Source: Winogradskyella sp. (GTDB lineage Bacteria > Bacteroidota > Bacteroidia > Flavobacteriales > Flavobacteriaceae). From it: a stretch of 64,000 nt of DNA. The stretch's first letter is position 1; each line of letters begins with the position of its first letter. Positions 1 to 9,803 of the stretch are shown here, piece after piece. The DNA lies in assembly GCF_028282165.1 (NCBI RefSeq), contig NZ_JANQIM010000012.1, forward strand, positions 1-64,000, given 5' to 3'. Below the pieces are notes generated by a model. That model saw only the letters and a program-made list of their open reading frames with translations, was not told where the DNA came from and did no database searches. The translations under genes were made by a program, and so were the position numbers.

Positions 1-1
1 A

Positions 2-406
2 AGTGTACAATACTTTAATGGCGACTATTATGAGGACACTATGGTTGGCGGTTACCAGTATATAGAAAATGGTGTGGAAATAGTAAACACACTTACCGAT
101 GCAAATAACCCTAATCTGGGTATTTCTGCAAGTATTGACGGTAATCTAATATTTGATGATTGTCAATATTTACCTGTTGATGATTGCATTGATAGTGAAA
201 AGTATATTAATTTATCCATAGACGACCCTAATTCAGATAAACATTGGGGAAATTTAATTGTACATAAAAGAACAGTTAATGGCCAAGCAGCTATAAAAAT
301 AAACATAGTAATGACTTATGTTACTGGAGCAGATCCCCTTGAAGGAGATCTGCCTGACCCATCCATTCCTTGGCAAATGCATGATATCGTCTTGATAAAA
401 CAGTAA
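2..406 (+). CDS. hypothetical protein, 5'-truncated by window edge (possibly DUF6705 family)
   Basis: The reading frame is open from base 2 to a TAA at 406. The Met at base 41 given in the ORF track is probably internal: 13 in-frame codons upstream contain no stop, so the true start lies outside the window. The visible 134 residues have no membrane segment and no catalytic motif. The phrase GGYQYIENGVEIVNTL and the acidic, beta-rich look resemble small secreted flavobacterial proteins I associate with DUF6705. That is recall, not a search. It is tail to tail with the antiporter, 37 bases apart. Confidence 0.6.
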   Translation, partial: SVQYFNGDYYEDTMVGGYQYIENGVEIVNTLTDANNPNLGISASIDGNLIFDDCQYLPVDDCIDSEKYINLSIDDPNSDKHWGNLIVHKRTVNGQAAIKINIVMTYVTGADPLEGDLPDPSIPWQMHDIVLIKQ

Positions 407-443
407 TGATTTAAAATATCTATCAATCGAGAAAAAATCATTT

Positions 444-2273
444 TTATATTTCTATTTTCTTTCCTAGATACACTAATTTACTTTTGGTATCAATTTCTTT
501 TTCTACATCATCATCTAAAGATGGAATAATGTGTATCACATCTTTGCTTGTTTTAAGAAATAATGGAATTTGATCTTTATTCGACTTTATACTTTCTAGA
601 TTTTGGTTATATGATTCTAAATTCTTTACGGGTACTTCTCTTATATCCGGATAACTCTCCGAAACCTGCATAAGGTTATTAAAATCGTCCGATAATGTGA
701 AAACCCCATCTTCTGGGGAAATAGAGCCATTTTCCAATTCGGCTTTAGACGCTAGCCTAAAAGACCCGTTTTCACCAAATTGGGCACCAAATTTTTCAAC
801 GGCATAGCGATTGATATCTGCATTACCTGTTAAGGCCAACAAATACCCAATATCGCTAAACTCAATATTGTCCTTCATGGTGTCCGAATAGATGTTTTCT
901 GTATGAGCTTCTATACCCATTTTCTCAGCTTCATTAACATTATTCTGGTTGCTATCAACCAAAACAACATGTCTTCCGTTGTCTATTAAGTATTGCGCAA
1001 CTAAACGCGATACTCTAGAAGCTCCAATAATTAAAATGCCCTCAGACTTTGTTAAGAATACACCTGAGATTTTAGCAAATAAACGTGCTGTGGTTGCATT
1101 TAACAGTACCGTTCCCAGTACAATCATAAATACTAAAGGTGTTATGTATTCGGCACCAGCTACATCCTCGGCCATGAGCTTACTTCCAAAGAGTGAAGCT
1201 ATACCTGCCGCCACGATACCTCGTGGACCAACCCAACTGATAAACATTTTTTCGTTCACTTTGAGCTTTGAGCCTTGTGCACTCAAAAAAACTGCCAGTG
1301 GCCTTATGATTATTACAACCGCTAAAAACAACGCTAATGTTTCCCAACGATACAGTAACATTAAATCCTGATAATTAATGTTTGCTGCCAGTAATATAAA
1401 AAGAATGGAAATGAGCAATACACTCAATGATTCCTTAAAATAGAGGAGTTCCTTAATATTGTCGAGCTTACTATTTCCTATAACCATTCCCATAACCACA
1501 ACGGCTAGGAGGCCAGATTCATGAGCAAAAATTTCCGATTCAACAAACACTAAAAGAACAACAGACAACGACACCACATTTAATAAATAATGCGGAATAA
1601 ACTTTTTATTTATAGCAAATACCAAGGCGTGGGCGAAAGTGAAACCGAAGGTGGTTCCGAATAATACGATTTTTCCAAATTCGATGAGTGCCGTTTTTGT
1701 GAAACCAGCTTCACCTCCAACAGAAATAAACTCAAACACTAAAACCGCCACTAAAGCGCCTATGGGGTCAATGAGAATACCTTCCCACTTTAATACTGCA
1801 GATACATCACGCTTTAAGGGTATATTTCTTAATATCGGAGTAATAACCGTAGGCCCTGTAACGATTATTAATCCTGAAAACAAAAAACATAAGTCCCAAC
1901 TCAGCTTAAATAGATAACGGGCTAAAACGGCAGCTCCGAAAAAAGTGACCGCAGCACCAACAGTAATCAATTTAGTAATTACTGGACCGACATTCCTAAT
2001 TTCACTGCGTTTCAATGTAAGCCCACCTTCAAAAAGTATAATACTAATGGCAAGAGACACAAAGTAGAATAGACCTTCACCTGGGAATAATCCTTTCTTA
2101 CCGTTCCAAATAGGCTCTATCCATTTGGACCCATCTTCATTTAAAAACTCTGCTGCTATAGGACCTACAAGTAAACCTATTAAGATTAAAGGTAAAATTG
2201 CTGGAATTTTAAATTTCCAAGCCACCCATTGTGCTAAAATTCCAAGAATTATAATACCAGCTAATTCAACCAT
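444..2273 (-). CDS. CPA1-type Na+(K+)/H+ antiporter with C-terminal Rossmann (TrkA-N-like) domain
   Basis: A 609-residue inner-membrane cation/proton exchanger. Residues 1-400 hold about 12 hydrophobic segments with typical antiporter features, including the acidic ILFEGGLTL segment and WVGPRGIVAAGIAS. From about residue 409 a soluble Rossmann-like unit begins (ILIIGASRVSRLVAQYL, then VVLVDSNQNNVNEA), resembling the TrkA-N/RCK regulatory domain. Its glycine motif is GASRVS rather than the classic GxGxxG, so nucleotide binding may differ. The role is pH and cation homeostasis, and the transported ion cannot be told from sequence. The start ATG is the first in frame. The gene is divergent from the MBL-fold gene. 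Confidence 0.88.
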   Translation of the reverse strand: MVELAGIIILGILAQWVAWKFKIPAILPLILIGLLVGPIAAEFLNEDGSKWIEPIWNGKKGLFPGEGLFYFVSLAISIILFEGGLTLKRSEIRNVGPVITKLITVGAAVTFFGAAVLARYLFKLSWDLCFLFSGLIIVTGPTVITPILRNIPLKRDVSAVLKWEGILIDPIGALVAVLVFEFISVGGEAGFTKTALIEFGKIVLFGTTFGFTFAHALVFAINKKFIPHYLLNVVSLSVVLLVFVESEIFAHESGLLAVVVMGMVIGNSKLDNIKELLYFKESLSVLLISILFILLAANINYQDLMLLYRWETLALFLAVVIIIRPLAVFLSAQGSKLKVNEKMFISWVGPRGIVAAGIASLFGSKLMAEDVAGAEYITPLVFMIVLGTVLLNATTARLFAKISGVFLTKSEGILIIGASRVSRLVAQYLIDNGRHVVLVDSNQNNVNEAEKMGIEAHTENIYSDTMKDNIEFSDIGYLLALTGNADINRYAVEKFGAQFGENGSFRLASKAELENGSISPEDGVFTLSDDFNNLMQVSESYPDIREVPVKNLESYNQNLESIKSNKDQIPLFLKTSKDVIHIIPSLDDDVEKEIDTKSKLVYLGKKIEI

Positions 2274-2386
2274 GATTCAGTTTTTAAAATCATTTCGAAA
2301 ATAGCTCTTTTTTTACAACCCTAAAAATCCTAATAAAATCACAAGATTATGATGTATTACAAGCTAATTTGGTAAATTGCGCGATT

Positions 2387-3247
2387 ATGCAACTATACCC
2401 TATAAATGCTGGAAACTTTAAACTAGATGGTGGCGCCATGTTCGGTGTGGTGCCCAAATCTTTGTGGCAACGCACAAATCCTGCTGACAATAATAATATG
2501 ATTGATATCGCGGCACGCTGCTTGCTCATTGAAGATGGAAATCGATTAATACTTGTTGATACTGGAATGGGCAACAAGCAAAGCGATAAGTTTTATGGAT
2601 ACTATTTCCTTTGGGGAGATGATACAATTGACAAATCATTGGCTAAATATGGTTTCCACAGAGATGATATTACTGATGTGTTTATGACGCATCTACACTT
2701 TGATCATTGTGGTGGCAGCATACAATGGAATAAGGACAAAACAGGCTACGAGCCTGCTTTTAAGAATGCACACTTTTGGAGCAACACTGGGCATTGGCAA
2801 TGGGCGACACAACCTAATAGACGAGAAAAAGCGTCATTTTTAAAAGAAAACATATTGCCTATGGAAGACAGTGGGCAACTAAAGTTTACTTCACTTCCCG
2901 ACGACAGAATTTTAAAAGATTCTCAACTCGGATTTGATATCTTTTTTGCCGATGGGCACACAGATAAGCAAATGATTCCGATGATTAATTATAAAGGAAA
3001 AACAATTTGCTTCATGGCAGATTTGTTGCCAACAATGGGTCATTTACCATTACCTTTTGTTATGGGTTATGACACCAGGCCATTATTAACATTAGACGAA
3101 AAAGAGGTGTTTTTAAATATGGCTGCCGACCAAGGTTTTTATCTTTTTTTAGAGCACGACGCACATCATGAGATTATTTCGGTAAAACATACCGAAAAAG
3201 GGGTTCGGCTCAATGAAATTTATACTTGTAAAGACATATTCAATTAA
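2387..3247 (+). CDS. MBL-fold metallo-hydrolase
   Basis: A predicted cytoplasmic zinc hydrolase of the metallo-beta-lactamase superfamily. The metal-binding motif HLHFDH is at residues 102-107 in THLHFDHCGG. Further conserved parts are ILVDTGMGNK before it, FADGHTDKQM after it, and a late His in FLEHDAHHE. The substrate is unknown; relatives include lactonases and other hydrolases. The ORF track starts at a TTG (2369), but the ATG at 2387 gives MQLYPINAGNFKLDGGAMFG, which matches how I recall this family beginning, so I chose it (286 residues). It ends 9 bases before the subtilase gene, probably the same transcript. Confidence 0.88.
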   Translation: MQLYPINAGNFKLDGGAMFGVVPKSLWQRTNPADNNNMIDIAARCLLIEDGNRLILVDTGMGNKQSDKFYGYYFLWGDDTIDKSLAKYGFHRDDITDVFMTHLHFDHCGGSIQWNKDKTGYEPAFKNAHFWSNTGHWQWATQPNRREKASFLKENILPMEDSGQLKFTSLPDDRILKDSQLGFDIFFADGHTDKQMIPMINYKGKTICFMADLLPTMGHLPLPFVMGYDTRPLLTLDEKEVFLNMAADQGFYLFLEHDAHHEIISVKHTEKGVRLNEIYTCKDIFN

Positions 3248-3256
3248 AAATTAAAC

Positions 3257-4876
3257 ATGAACTATATGAAAATTAACCCTAAAGCCTTAGCGTATTTATA
3301 TGTTTCGGCAGTACTGCTTTTTGGTTGCGGAGGTACAGCAGATATTATATCTACACCCATTGAAAATATAGATACGTCACCTTTGAAAGTGACAGATTTA
3401 ACTGAAGCTGAAAAGAAAAATTGGGGCCATTTGGATCTAGAAAGAGATACTATTCCTGGTATGGCCGTAGATAGAGCTTACCAAGAGATTATAAAGGGAA
3501 AAAAAGGGAAAAAGGTTATAGTAGCCGTTATAGATTCTGGTATTGATATTGACCACGAGGATTTAGATGATGTTATTTGGACTAACAAAAAAGAAGTGCC
3601 AAACAACGGTAAGGATGATGACAAAAATGGTTATGTAGATGATATTCATGGTTGGAATTTTCTTGGTGATTCTTATAACGAGCAACTGGAATATGTTCGA
3701 TTGCTAGCAAATAAAGAAACGTCTAACCCAAGATATGCGGAAGCTCAAAAGCTACACGATGAACAGGTTCAAAAATGGACACAAACAAAAACGCAATACG
3801 ATCAAATCGCCCAGGCCATAAATAATGCACACGAAACCTTAAAAAAACAACTTGGTAAAGAAGAGTACACTATTGAAGAGGTCAATAAAATAGAATCTCA
3901 AGAACAAAATGTGCAACAAGCTGTTCAAATAGCAAATAGCATTAATAGTAGTTCCAATGGTTTGTCTATGGCCGAGGCTGTAAAGGAAATTAAAACGCTT
4001 CAAGAGGACATTAATGACCGCCTTAATTACAATCTCAATATAGATTTCTCTGGAAGAAAAATGTCTGATAATATTAATGATCTATCAGATACAGATTATG
4101 GGAATGGGAATGTTAAGCATGTAAAAAAATCTGAAGCGCATGGCACACATGTAGCAGGTATTATTGCCGCAGAACGAAACAACGGTAAAGGTGTTAACGG
4201 CGTAGCCAATAATGTAGAAATTATGGCTTTGCGCGTTGTTCCTAATGGAGATGAATACGATAAGGACGTAGCTTTGGCTATACGCTATGCCGTAGACAAC
4301 GGTGCAAAGGTAATTAATGGAAGTTTTGGAAAATCTTTTTCTCCACATAGTGCTTGGGTAAGGGATGCCATAAAGTATGCTTCAGATAATGATGTCGTCT
4401 TTGTTCATGCTGCTGGAAATGATAGTAATGATGTTGATGTAGAACCTAATTTCCCTGACGATAATGTTGATTTTGTTGAAGTTTCTGATACATACATTAG
4501 AGTAGGTTCTTTAGCTCAAAAATATGGTTCTAAAATGGTCTCTGGTTTCTCTAACTACGGAAAAAAGAATGTAGATATTTTTGCCCCAGGCTCTGCAATT
4601 TATTCAACCATGCCAGAAAATGAATACGATTTTAACGACGGTACTTCTATGGCTGCTCCTGGTGTTGCAGGAATCGCTGCTTTAATACGTTCTCAGTATC
4701 CTAAACTAACAGCGGCTCAAGTTAAGCAAGTGATTTTAGATTCTGGTTTACCTTTAACTACAAAAGTGGTGGTTGCCGGAGATGCTTCAAACGTTAAACC
4801 TTTTGCTGACTTGTCTAAATCCGGTAGAATTGCCAACGCTTACAATGCATTGATCATGGCTTCGAAAATTCGATAA
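3257..4876 (+). CDS. S8 family (subtilisin-like) serine peptidase, lipoprotein
   Basis: An exported protease. A short hydrophobic signal ends at lipobox LLFGC (Cys24), so the mature enzyme is probably lipid-anchored in the envelope. The catalytic triad is visible: Asp93 in AVIDSGIDIDH, His295 in AHGTHVAGI, and Ser464 in GTSMAAPGVAG. Asp and His are about 200 residues apart, far more than in subtilisin. The insert (about 130-270) is hydrophilic, Gln/Glu/Lys rich and probably coiled coil. A second possible start is Met4. It lies 53 bases upstream of another peptidase lipoprotein, suggesting an extracellular protein-degradation pair. Confidence 0.93.
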   Translation: MNYMKINPKALAYLYVSAVLLFGCGGTADIISTPIENIDTSPLKVTDLTEAEKKNWGHLDLERDTIPGMAVDRAYQEIIKGKKGKKVIVAVIDSGIDIDHEDLDDVIWTNKKEVPNNGKDDDKNGYVDDIHGWNFLGDSYNEQLEYVRLLANKETSNPRYAEAQKLHDEQVQKWTQTKTQYDQIAQAINNAHETLKKQLGKEEYTIEEVNKIESQEQNVQQAVQIANSINSSSNGLSMAEAVKEIKTLQEDINDRLNYNLNIDFSGRKMSDNINDLSDTDYGNGNVKHVKKSEAHGTHVAGIIAAERNNGKGVNGVANNVEIMALRVVPNGDEYDKDVALAIRYAVDNGAKVINGSFGKSFSPHSAWVRDAIKYASDNDVVFVHAAGNDSNDVDVEPNFPDDNVDFVEVSDTYIRVGSLAQKYGSKMVSGFSNYGKKNVDIFAPGSAIYSTMPENEYDFNDGTSMAAPGVAGIAALIRSQYPKLTAAQVKQVILDSGLPLTTKVVVAGDASNVKPFADLSKSGRIANAYNALIMASKIR

Positions 4877-4929
4877 GCGTTTCGTTTCATGCTTATTTTG
4901 AAACAATTGGGATCAGAAAAATAAATACT

Positions 4930-6732
4930 ATGAGAAAAAAAATTTTGAGCCTTTTAGGTATGGCTCTTATCTATTCATGTGGTGCTACAGAAACATCTAG
5001 CCAAACAAACAATATGCCTATTCCTAATTCGGTATATGGTTATTGGCAACAACATGTGAGTTATTCTATGGAAATTGATATGGATGTAAATACATATCGA
5101 TATAAAGGGAAACAAAAGCTTGTATATACCAATAATTCACCAGATGTATTGAACCGTGTATACTACCATTTATATTTTAATGCCTTTCAGCCAGGTAGTG
5201 AAATGGACGTACGCTCTCGGACCATTCAAGATCCAGATCCAAGAGTAGAAGACCGAATCAGTAAACTTAAACCAAATGAAATCGGTTATATAAAAGTGAA
5301 TTCACTAAAGCAAAATGGCAAGGTTGTTTTGCATGAAACCGTAGGAACTGTTCTTGAAGTTCAATTAAATCGACCTATTCAACCAGGCGAACAAGTAACC
5401 TTTGATATGGACTTTGATGCTCAGGTACCTGTTCAGATTCGTCGTTCGGGCAGAAATAATAAAGAAGGTGTGGCGCTGTCTATGACGCAATGGTATCCAA
5501 AACTAGCAGAGTATGACGATGAAGGTTGGCACGCAGATCCATATATTGGAAAGGAATTTTATGGTGTTTGGGGCGATTTTGATGTAAAATTAACTATCGA
5601 TAAGGATTATGTTGTCGGTGGTTCGGGTTATCTACAAGGAGAACCTAAAGTAAAAGCAGGTAAGAAAACATTACACTATAAAGCGCCTAGGGTGCATGAC
5701 TTTTCTTGGGCAGCAGATCCTGACTTTATTCATGATACTTATGAAATGCCTAATGGCCCTAAGCTGCATTTCTATTACAAAAAAACACTTGATCCAGAAT
5801 ATCTGGAAAATTGGAAAAAGTTACAGCCCGATACAGCGAAGTTAATGGCTTACTTTAGTGAAAACATTGGCCAATACCCATACGAACAATACTCGGTCAT
5901 TCAAGGTGGAGATGGTGGTATGGAATACGCTATGTGTACCTTAGTCACAGGGCAACGCAATTATGGAAGTTTATTGGGCGTTACTGCACACGAAATGGCC
6001 CATTCTTGGTTTCAATTTGTTTTAGCTACAAATGAGGCCAAGCACGAATGGATGGACGAGGGCTTTACCGTTTACATATCCAATTTGGGCGAAAATAAAT
6101 TAAAGGAGAAAAAACTTAAAAATCCGCATTCGAGATCTTATATGAGCTATATTGGATTAGCAAATTCTGGTTATGAGCAAGCCTTAACCACTCATGCCGA
6201 TCGTTATGAATACAATGGAGCTTATGGGGCAGCAGCTTATAGTAAAGGGGAGGTCTTTATGGCTCAATTAGGATACGTCATTGGTGAAGACAATTTAAAG
6301 AAAACCATAAAAAAATATTTTGAAGACTTTTCTTTTAAGCACCCTAAACCAATGGACTTTATAAGAACTGCTGAGCGTATTACTGATTTTGAACTCGATT
6401 GGTATTTGATTGATTTTGCACAAACAACTAACACTATAAATTATGGTGTTAAGTCCATAGAAGGGAATGTAATTACGCTGGAGCGTATCGATTTAATGCC
6501 TATGCCCATAGATCTAAAGGTAACATATACTGATGGTTCAACGGAAGACTTTTATATCCCGTTGCAGATGATGCGGGGAGAGAAACCCACGTCCGCAACA
6601 ATAATTAATGATTGGGCATGGGCAATGCCTACTTACACATTTAGCGCTAATAAAACGGTTAAATCTGTTGAGATCGATCCATCTCAAATGATGGCAGACG
6701 TTGATCGCGACAATAATACATTGACGCAATAG
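4930..6732 (+). CDS. M1 family metallopeptidase, lipoprotein
   Basis: A zinc aminopeptidase-type enzyme of 600 residues. The signal peptide ends at lipobox-like YSC (Cys17). Zinc ligands form HEMAH at 354-358 and Glu377, exactly the HExxH-x18-E spacing of M1 peptidases, followed by DEGFT. The substrate-end recognition segment is GGDGGMEYAM, equivalent to the GAMEN motif. The N-terminal 300 residues are beta rich as in the M1 fold. It probably trims peptides at the cell surface or in the periplasm, alongside the upstream subtilase. It is tail to tail with the next minus-strand gene. Confidence 0.93.
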   Translation: MRKKILSLLGMALIYSCGATETSSQTNNMPIPNSVYGYWQQHVSYSMEIDMDVNTYRYKGKQKLVYTNNSPDVLNRVYYHLYFNAFQPGSEMDVRSRTIQDPDPRVEDRISKLKPNEIGYIKVNSLKQNGKVVLHETVGTVLEVQLNRPIQPGEQVTFDMDFDAQVPVQIRRSGRNNKEGVALSMTQWYPKLAEYDDEGWHADPYIGKEFYGVWGDFDVKLTIDKDYVVGGSGYLQGEPKVKAGKKTLHYKAPRVHDFSWAADPDFIHDTYEMPNGPKLHFYYKKTLDPEYLENWKKLQPDTAKLMAYFSENIGQYPYEQYSVIQGGDGGMEYAMCTLVTGQRNYGSLLGVTAHEMAHSWFQFVLATNEAKHEWMDEGFTVYISNLGENKLKEKKLKNPHSRSYMSYIGLANSGYEQALTTHADRYEYNGAYGAAAYSKGEVFMAQLGYVIGEDNLKKTIKKYFEDFSFKHPKPMDFIRTAERITDFELDWYLIDFAQTTNTINYGVKSIEGNVITLERIDLMPMPIDLKVTYTDGSTEDFYIPLQMMRGEKPTSATIINDWAWAMPTYTFSANKTVKSVEIDPSQMMADVDRDNNTLTQ

Positions 6733-6764
6733 TTAAACCTTTTAAGATAGTAAAAGCTGGCTTT

Positions 6765-7955
6765 TTAATACCACTTTTCATTTTTATACATGGTCTTTCT
6801 GGCAACACGTTCTCTATTATAAAGTAATAGGTGTGTTTGGTCTATTTGTTTATTTCTGTATCCAAACAAATGGAAAATCGACTTTGTTAAAAAGCGCGCT
6901 ATAGTAAGATTAGCCTTTAAAACACCATCTGATTTATTGTACCATGTAATTCCTGGAAGCAATGTTAATAAATGATCTGCTTTTACTTTTCTGAGTAATT
7001 CGGAAAGCTTCAAAAAGAATTTTGGAATGCGTCTAATAATGAAAAAACCATCTTTTCCCGATTTTTGATACAATGGCATAAACAACTTTGCAGAAAAATT
7101 AGAATAAACTGGATTGCCGTTTGAAGTCGCTAGTAACGTATCTTTCTCTACAGATTGAAAACTTACAAACCCAGCTTTCATTTTAAAGTCCTCATTTGGC
7201 TCTATATGATGCTTGTGTATAACTTCAAAAACTGAGTTAATCTGCTTAGAGGCTTTTTTTAAACGATTTTTATATAATTGAAAGCTTTTAGGGTCTGGAT
7301 GCTTTAAATTTCCGGAGTAATACAAAGCCAGATAAATAAAAGCTTCACAGTTATTAATAGCTTGAGGATCTACATGCTGACCAGATTCAAAACCTAATGA
7401 CACATAACCTAGCGTATTAAGATAGCTTAAAAGTGGACCTTCTAAATATTCCTCAATCCCTAAAACAACCGGGATACCAAAACATGCCGAGAACTTTCGA
7501 TTTATCATAGCGTCATTAATCGTAATAAAAGGCAATGTTTTGCTAGATGTGGTGTGTAAATCTATAAAGTAAATGGGTTGGTCAGTTGATGCCAATAATC
7601 CTTCTAAGAACTTGAATAAATCTTTTTGTTCTGATAGTTCATTTTTTGGGTTTTCATCATTCTTTAATTGATCTAAATACTTTGAAGTCCAGACACGATT
7701 TAAATCCAAATCAATAAAACGTTTGTTCTTCTTAAGTGCCTTTATATTACCATAAACACCTATGATTTCTCCAGAAATATGATCTTCATTTAGTGTTGAT
7801 AGAATTGAATTTAGCGCATTAACCCCTGCAAATTCATTACCATGTATACCAGCAAAAAAAACAATTGTTGCTCCAGGTTCTTTTCCTCTAATATGATGAA
7901 AAACTCTGTTCGGTTTGCTCATAGGTTTTATGTGATTACTTGGGCTTGTTCGCAT
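6765..7955 (-). CDS. succinylglutamate desuccinylase/aspartoacylase-type zinc hydrolase
   Basis: A member of the M14-like AstE/AspA family, which hydrolyses amide bonds of N-acylated amino acids. Zinc-site residues are visible: His38 and Glu41 in GIHGNEFAG, DLNRVW at about 84-89, and His134 in DLHTTSS. The C-terminal 150 residues are less typical and may be a family-specific beta domain. Its ATG sits 3 bases after the stop of the upstream GCS2-CBS gene, so the two are probably translationally coupled and act in one pathway. Met12 (MSKPNRV) is a possible alternative start. The substrate is unknown. Confidence 0.86.
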   Translation of the reverse strand: MRTSPSNHIKPMSKPNRVFHHIRGKEPGATIVFFAGIHGNEFAGVNALNSILSTLNEDHISGEIIGVYGNIKALKKNKRFIDLDLNRVWTSKYLDQLKNDENPKNELSEQKDLFKFLEGLLASTDQPIYFIDLHTTSSKTLPFITINDAMINRKFSACFGIPVVLGIEEYLEGPLLSYLNTLGYVSLGFESGQHVDPQAINNCEAFIYLALYYSGNLKHPDPKSFQLYKNRLKKASKQINSVFEVIHKHHIEPNEDFKMKAGFVSFQSVEKDTLLATSNGNPVYSNFSAKLFMPLYQKSGKDGFFIIRRIPKFFLKLSELLRKVKADHLLTLLPGITWYNKSDGVLKANLTIARFLTKSIFHLFGYRNKQIDQTHLLLYNRERVARKTMYKNEKWY

Positions 7956-7958
7956 AAT

Positions 7959-9803
7959 TTATAGATCTCTTGAAGTTAAAATACCTAGTAATTCTCTATT
8001 TCTAACGACAGGGAGGCAATTTATGTTATTGGATACCATTAAATCCTTGGCTTCTTCTAAAAGCGCTTCTTGTGAGATTGTGATTAAATCTCTTGTCATT
8101 ACATCTTTAACCCGCAGATGTAGCTCACTGTTTCCTAGCTTAATTAGATCTGTCCAAGTTAACAAACCAGTAAGTTCTTTTTTCTTGTTTATGACTGGTA
8201 AATGGTGAATGTTTTTCCATTTCATAATATGGCTCACCAATTCTAGACTATCATTTTGATCTACCAACAGTATTTTGGTATTCATATTATGTTTTACTAT
8301 ACGTTTTACATTCAAATTTAAATTTTCTTCAGGATTGAATTGCTCCCATTGATCTATGGTTTTATTACCAAATTGATGTTTGTACATATAAGCGGTTATA
8401 TTTTGAAGCGCTTCAAAATTAGTTTTATTTTTTTGAAGTCTTCTATAATTGGCTACCATCCATTGAGATCCGTTTTTTGATTTTACTCGTCGCTCAATGA
8501 TTGAAAGATACTTTGTAATATCAGCAGCATCTATATGTGCTTCTTCTAAACCTTTTTTTGCAATTGGAAGAAATTCGTTCAAAATTATATCTTTTGCCGA
8601 AATTAATCTATTATTCCATCTAAATTGAGTTTCCATACCATTTCTGGCCGCCTTAAAGAAGTTATTTTTTATGTCCTTAAAATCCATTTTCTCTTGGATG
8701 TCCTTATAATGTTCTGGTTGGCCCAACATTAAACCTACCCAAAATACCATGTTGGCAATTTCATCTGTTAAGGTTGGCCCAGATGGAATATAGCGACATT
8801 CAATCCTTAAATGTGGTTTTCCGTCACCTACACCATAGCATACTCGATTCCACTTATAAACCGTGCCATTATGTAGTTGTAATGCATTAAGCTTTGGGAT
8901 TTCACCATGTTGAAGCCTATCTATACTATCGTCATGCTCATCTGACGTTAACAAACTTCTAAATCTAGAAATATGATCTCTAAAAATATCGGTAACAGTT
9001 CCTTTTTCCCAATTGGCACCAAAGCTTACGCGCGATTGTTTTTCTTTATGAATGAATGAATTTGCTCTTGTGTCTATGCTTTGGGTAAATAGTGCAATTC
9101 TGGTTTCTGCCCACAGCTCTCTTCCAAATAATACAGGCGAATTGGTACATACACTTAAAACAGGTCCGGCTATGGCTTGTGCCCAATTATACTTATCTAC
9201 AAACTCATCTGGATGGATCTGCAAATGTGTCTGAAAGCTGGTATTACACGCTTCCAACATCACATTATCATGAATTAGACTTAATTCATCTACCCCTTTG
9301 ATATGGATGTTAAAACACTGCCGCCGCGATGCTTTTAGGGCATTGTTAAGCACGTGGTATCTGGGCATGTCTGTCATATAGTTTTCGGCAATGTGTTTTA
9401 ATCTCAAAGTAGGTAGAATTCCCGTTAATATAATTTTTGAGTTCTTGGTTTGAGCACCATGCTCTGCTTTTTTAAGTAGCTCCCTAAGCTGTTGTTGTAA
9501 TAATGAAAAGCAATTGCCTTTAAGTAACAAAGGATCCGAATTAATCTCTAGATTATATCGTCCTATTTCAGTAGTAAAATGATCATCATTGATGGCTTCT
9601 AAAACTTCGATGTTATTATTGTTGGGAAAAAAATAATCTGTTGCGACACAAAACTCCTGTTCAGCACCAATCCTTATAGGTTCTTTTTCGATTAAATCGT
9701 TTTTAAGCATCATATCTAAGGCCTCAAGATCTCTTATAAGGTAATGTATATATAATGCTTTATCTTTGGGGCTTTTAAGTTGTTTTACATCTAAATGTCC
9801 CAT
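7959..9803 (-). CDS. glutamate-cysteine ligase family (GCS2) protein fused to a CBS-domain pair
   Basis: A 614-residue two-part protein. Residues about 35-400 resemble the GCS2 carboxylate-amine ligase fold, with the ATP/metal segment RIGAEQEF, the substrate region TSFQTHLQIHPDEF and YNWAQAIAGPVLSVCTNSP. Residues about 505-614 form two CBS motifs (VSHIMKWKNIHHLPVI; VKDVMTRDLITISQEA), which usually bind adenine nucleotides and regulate activity. The protein stops right after the second CBS motif (TSRDL). It probably ligates an amine to the gamma-carboxyl of glutamate or a relative, but it need not make glutathione. It is coupled to the aspartoacylase-like gene downstream. Confidence 0.87.
   Translation of the reverse strand: MGHLDVKQLKSPKDKALYIHYLIRDLEALDMMLKNDLIEKEPIRIGAEQEFCVATDYFFPNNNNIEVLEAINDDHFTTEIGRYNLEINSDPLLLKGNCFSLLQQQLRELLKKAEHGAQTKNSKIILTGILPTLRLKHIAENYMTDMPRYHVLNNALKASRRQCFNIHIKGVDELSLIHDNVMLEACNTSFQTHLQIHPDEFVDKYNWAQAIAGPVLSVCTNSPVLFGRELWAETRIALFTQSIDTRANSFIHKEKQSRVSFGANWEKGTVTDIFRDHISRFRSLLTSDEHDDSIDRLQHGEIPKLNALQLHNGTVYKWNRVCYGVGDGKPHLRIECRYIPSGPTLTDEIANMVFWVGLMLGQPEHYKDIQEKMDFKDIKNNFFKAARNGMETQFRWNNRLISAKDIILNEFLPIAKKGLEEAHIDAADITKYLSIIERRVKSKNGSQWMVANYRRLQKNKTNFEALQNITAYMYKHQFGNKTIDQWEQFNPEENLNLNVKRIVKHNMNTKILLVDQNDSLELVSHIMKWKNIHHLPVINKKKELTGLLTWTDLIKLGNSELHLRVKDVMTRDLITISQEALLEEAKDLMVSNNINCLPVVRNRELLGILTSRDL

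Noticed and set aside
949-1371. 140-codon plus-strand ORF antisense to the antiporter
   Set aside because: A shadow of a clear membrane-protein gene on the other strand, with no domain of its own.
6733-6764. Terminator between the M1 peptidase and aspartoacylase-like genes
   Set aside because: Only a 6-bp stem with a 2-base loop (AAAAGC-TG-GCTTTT) can form, too weak to report.
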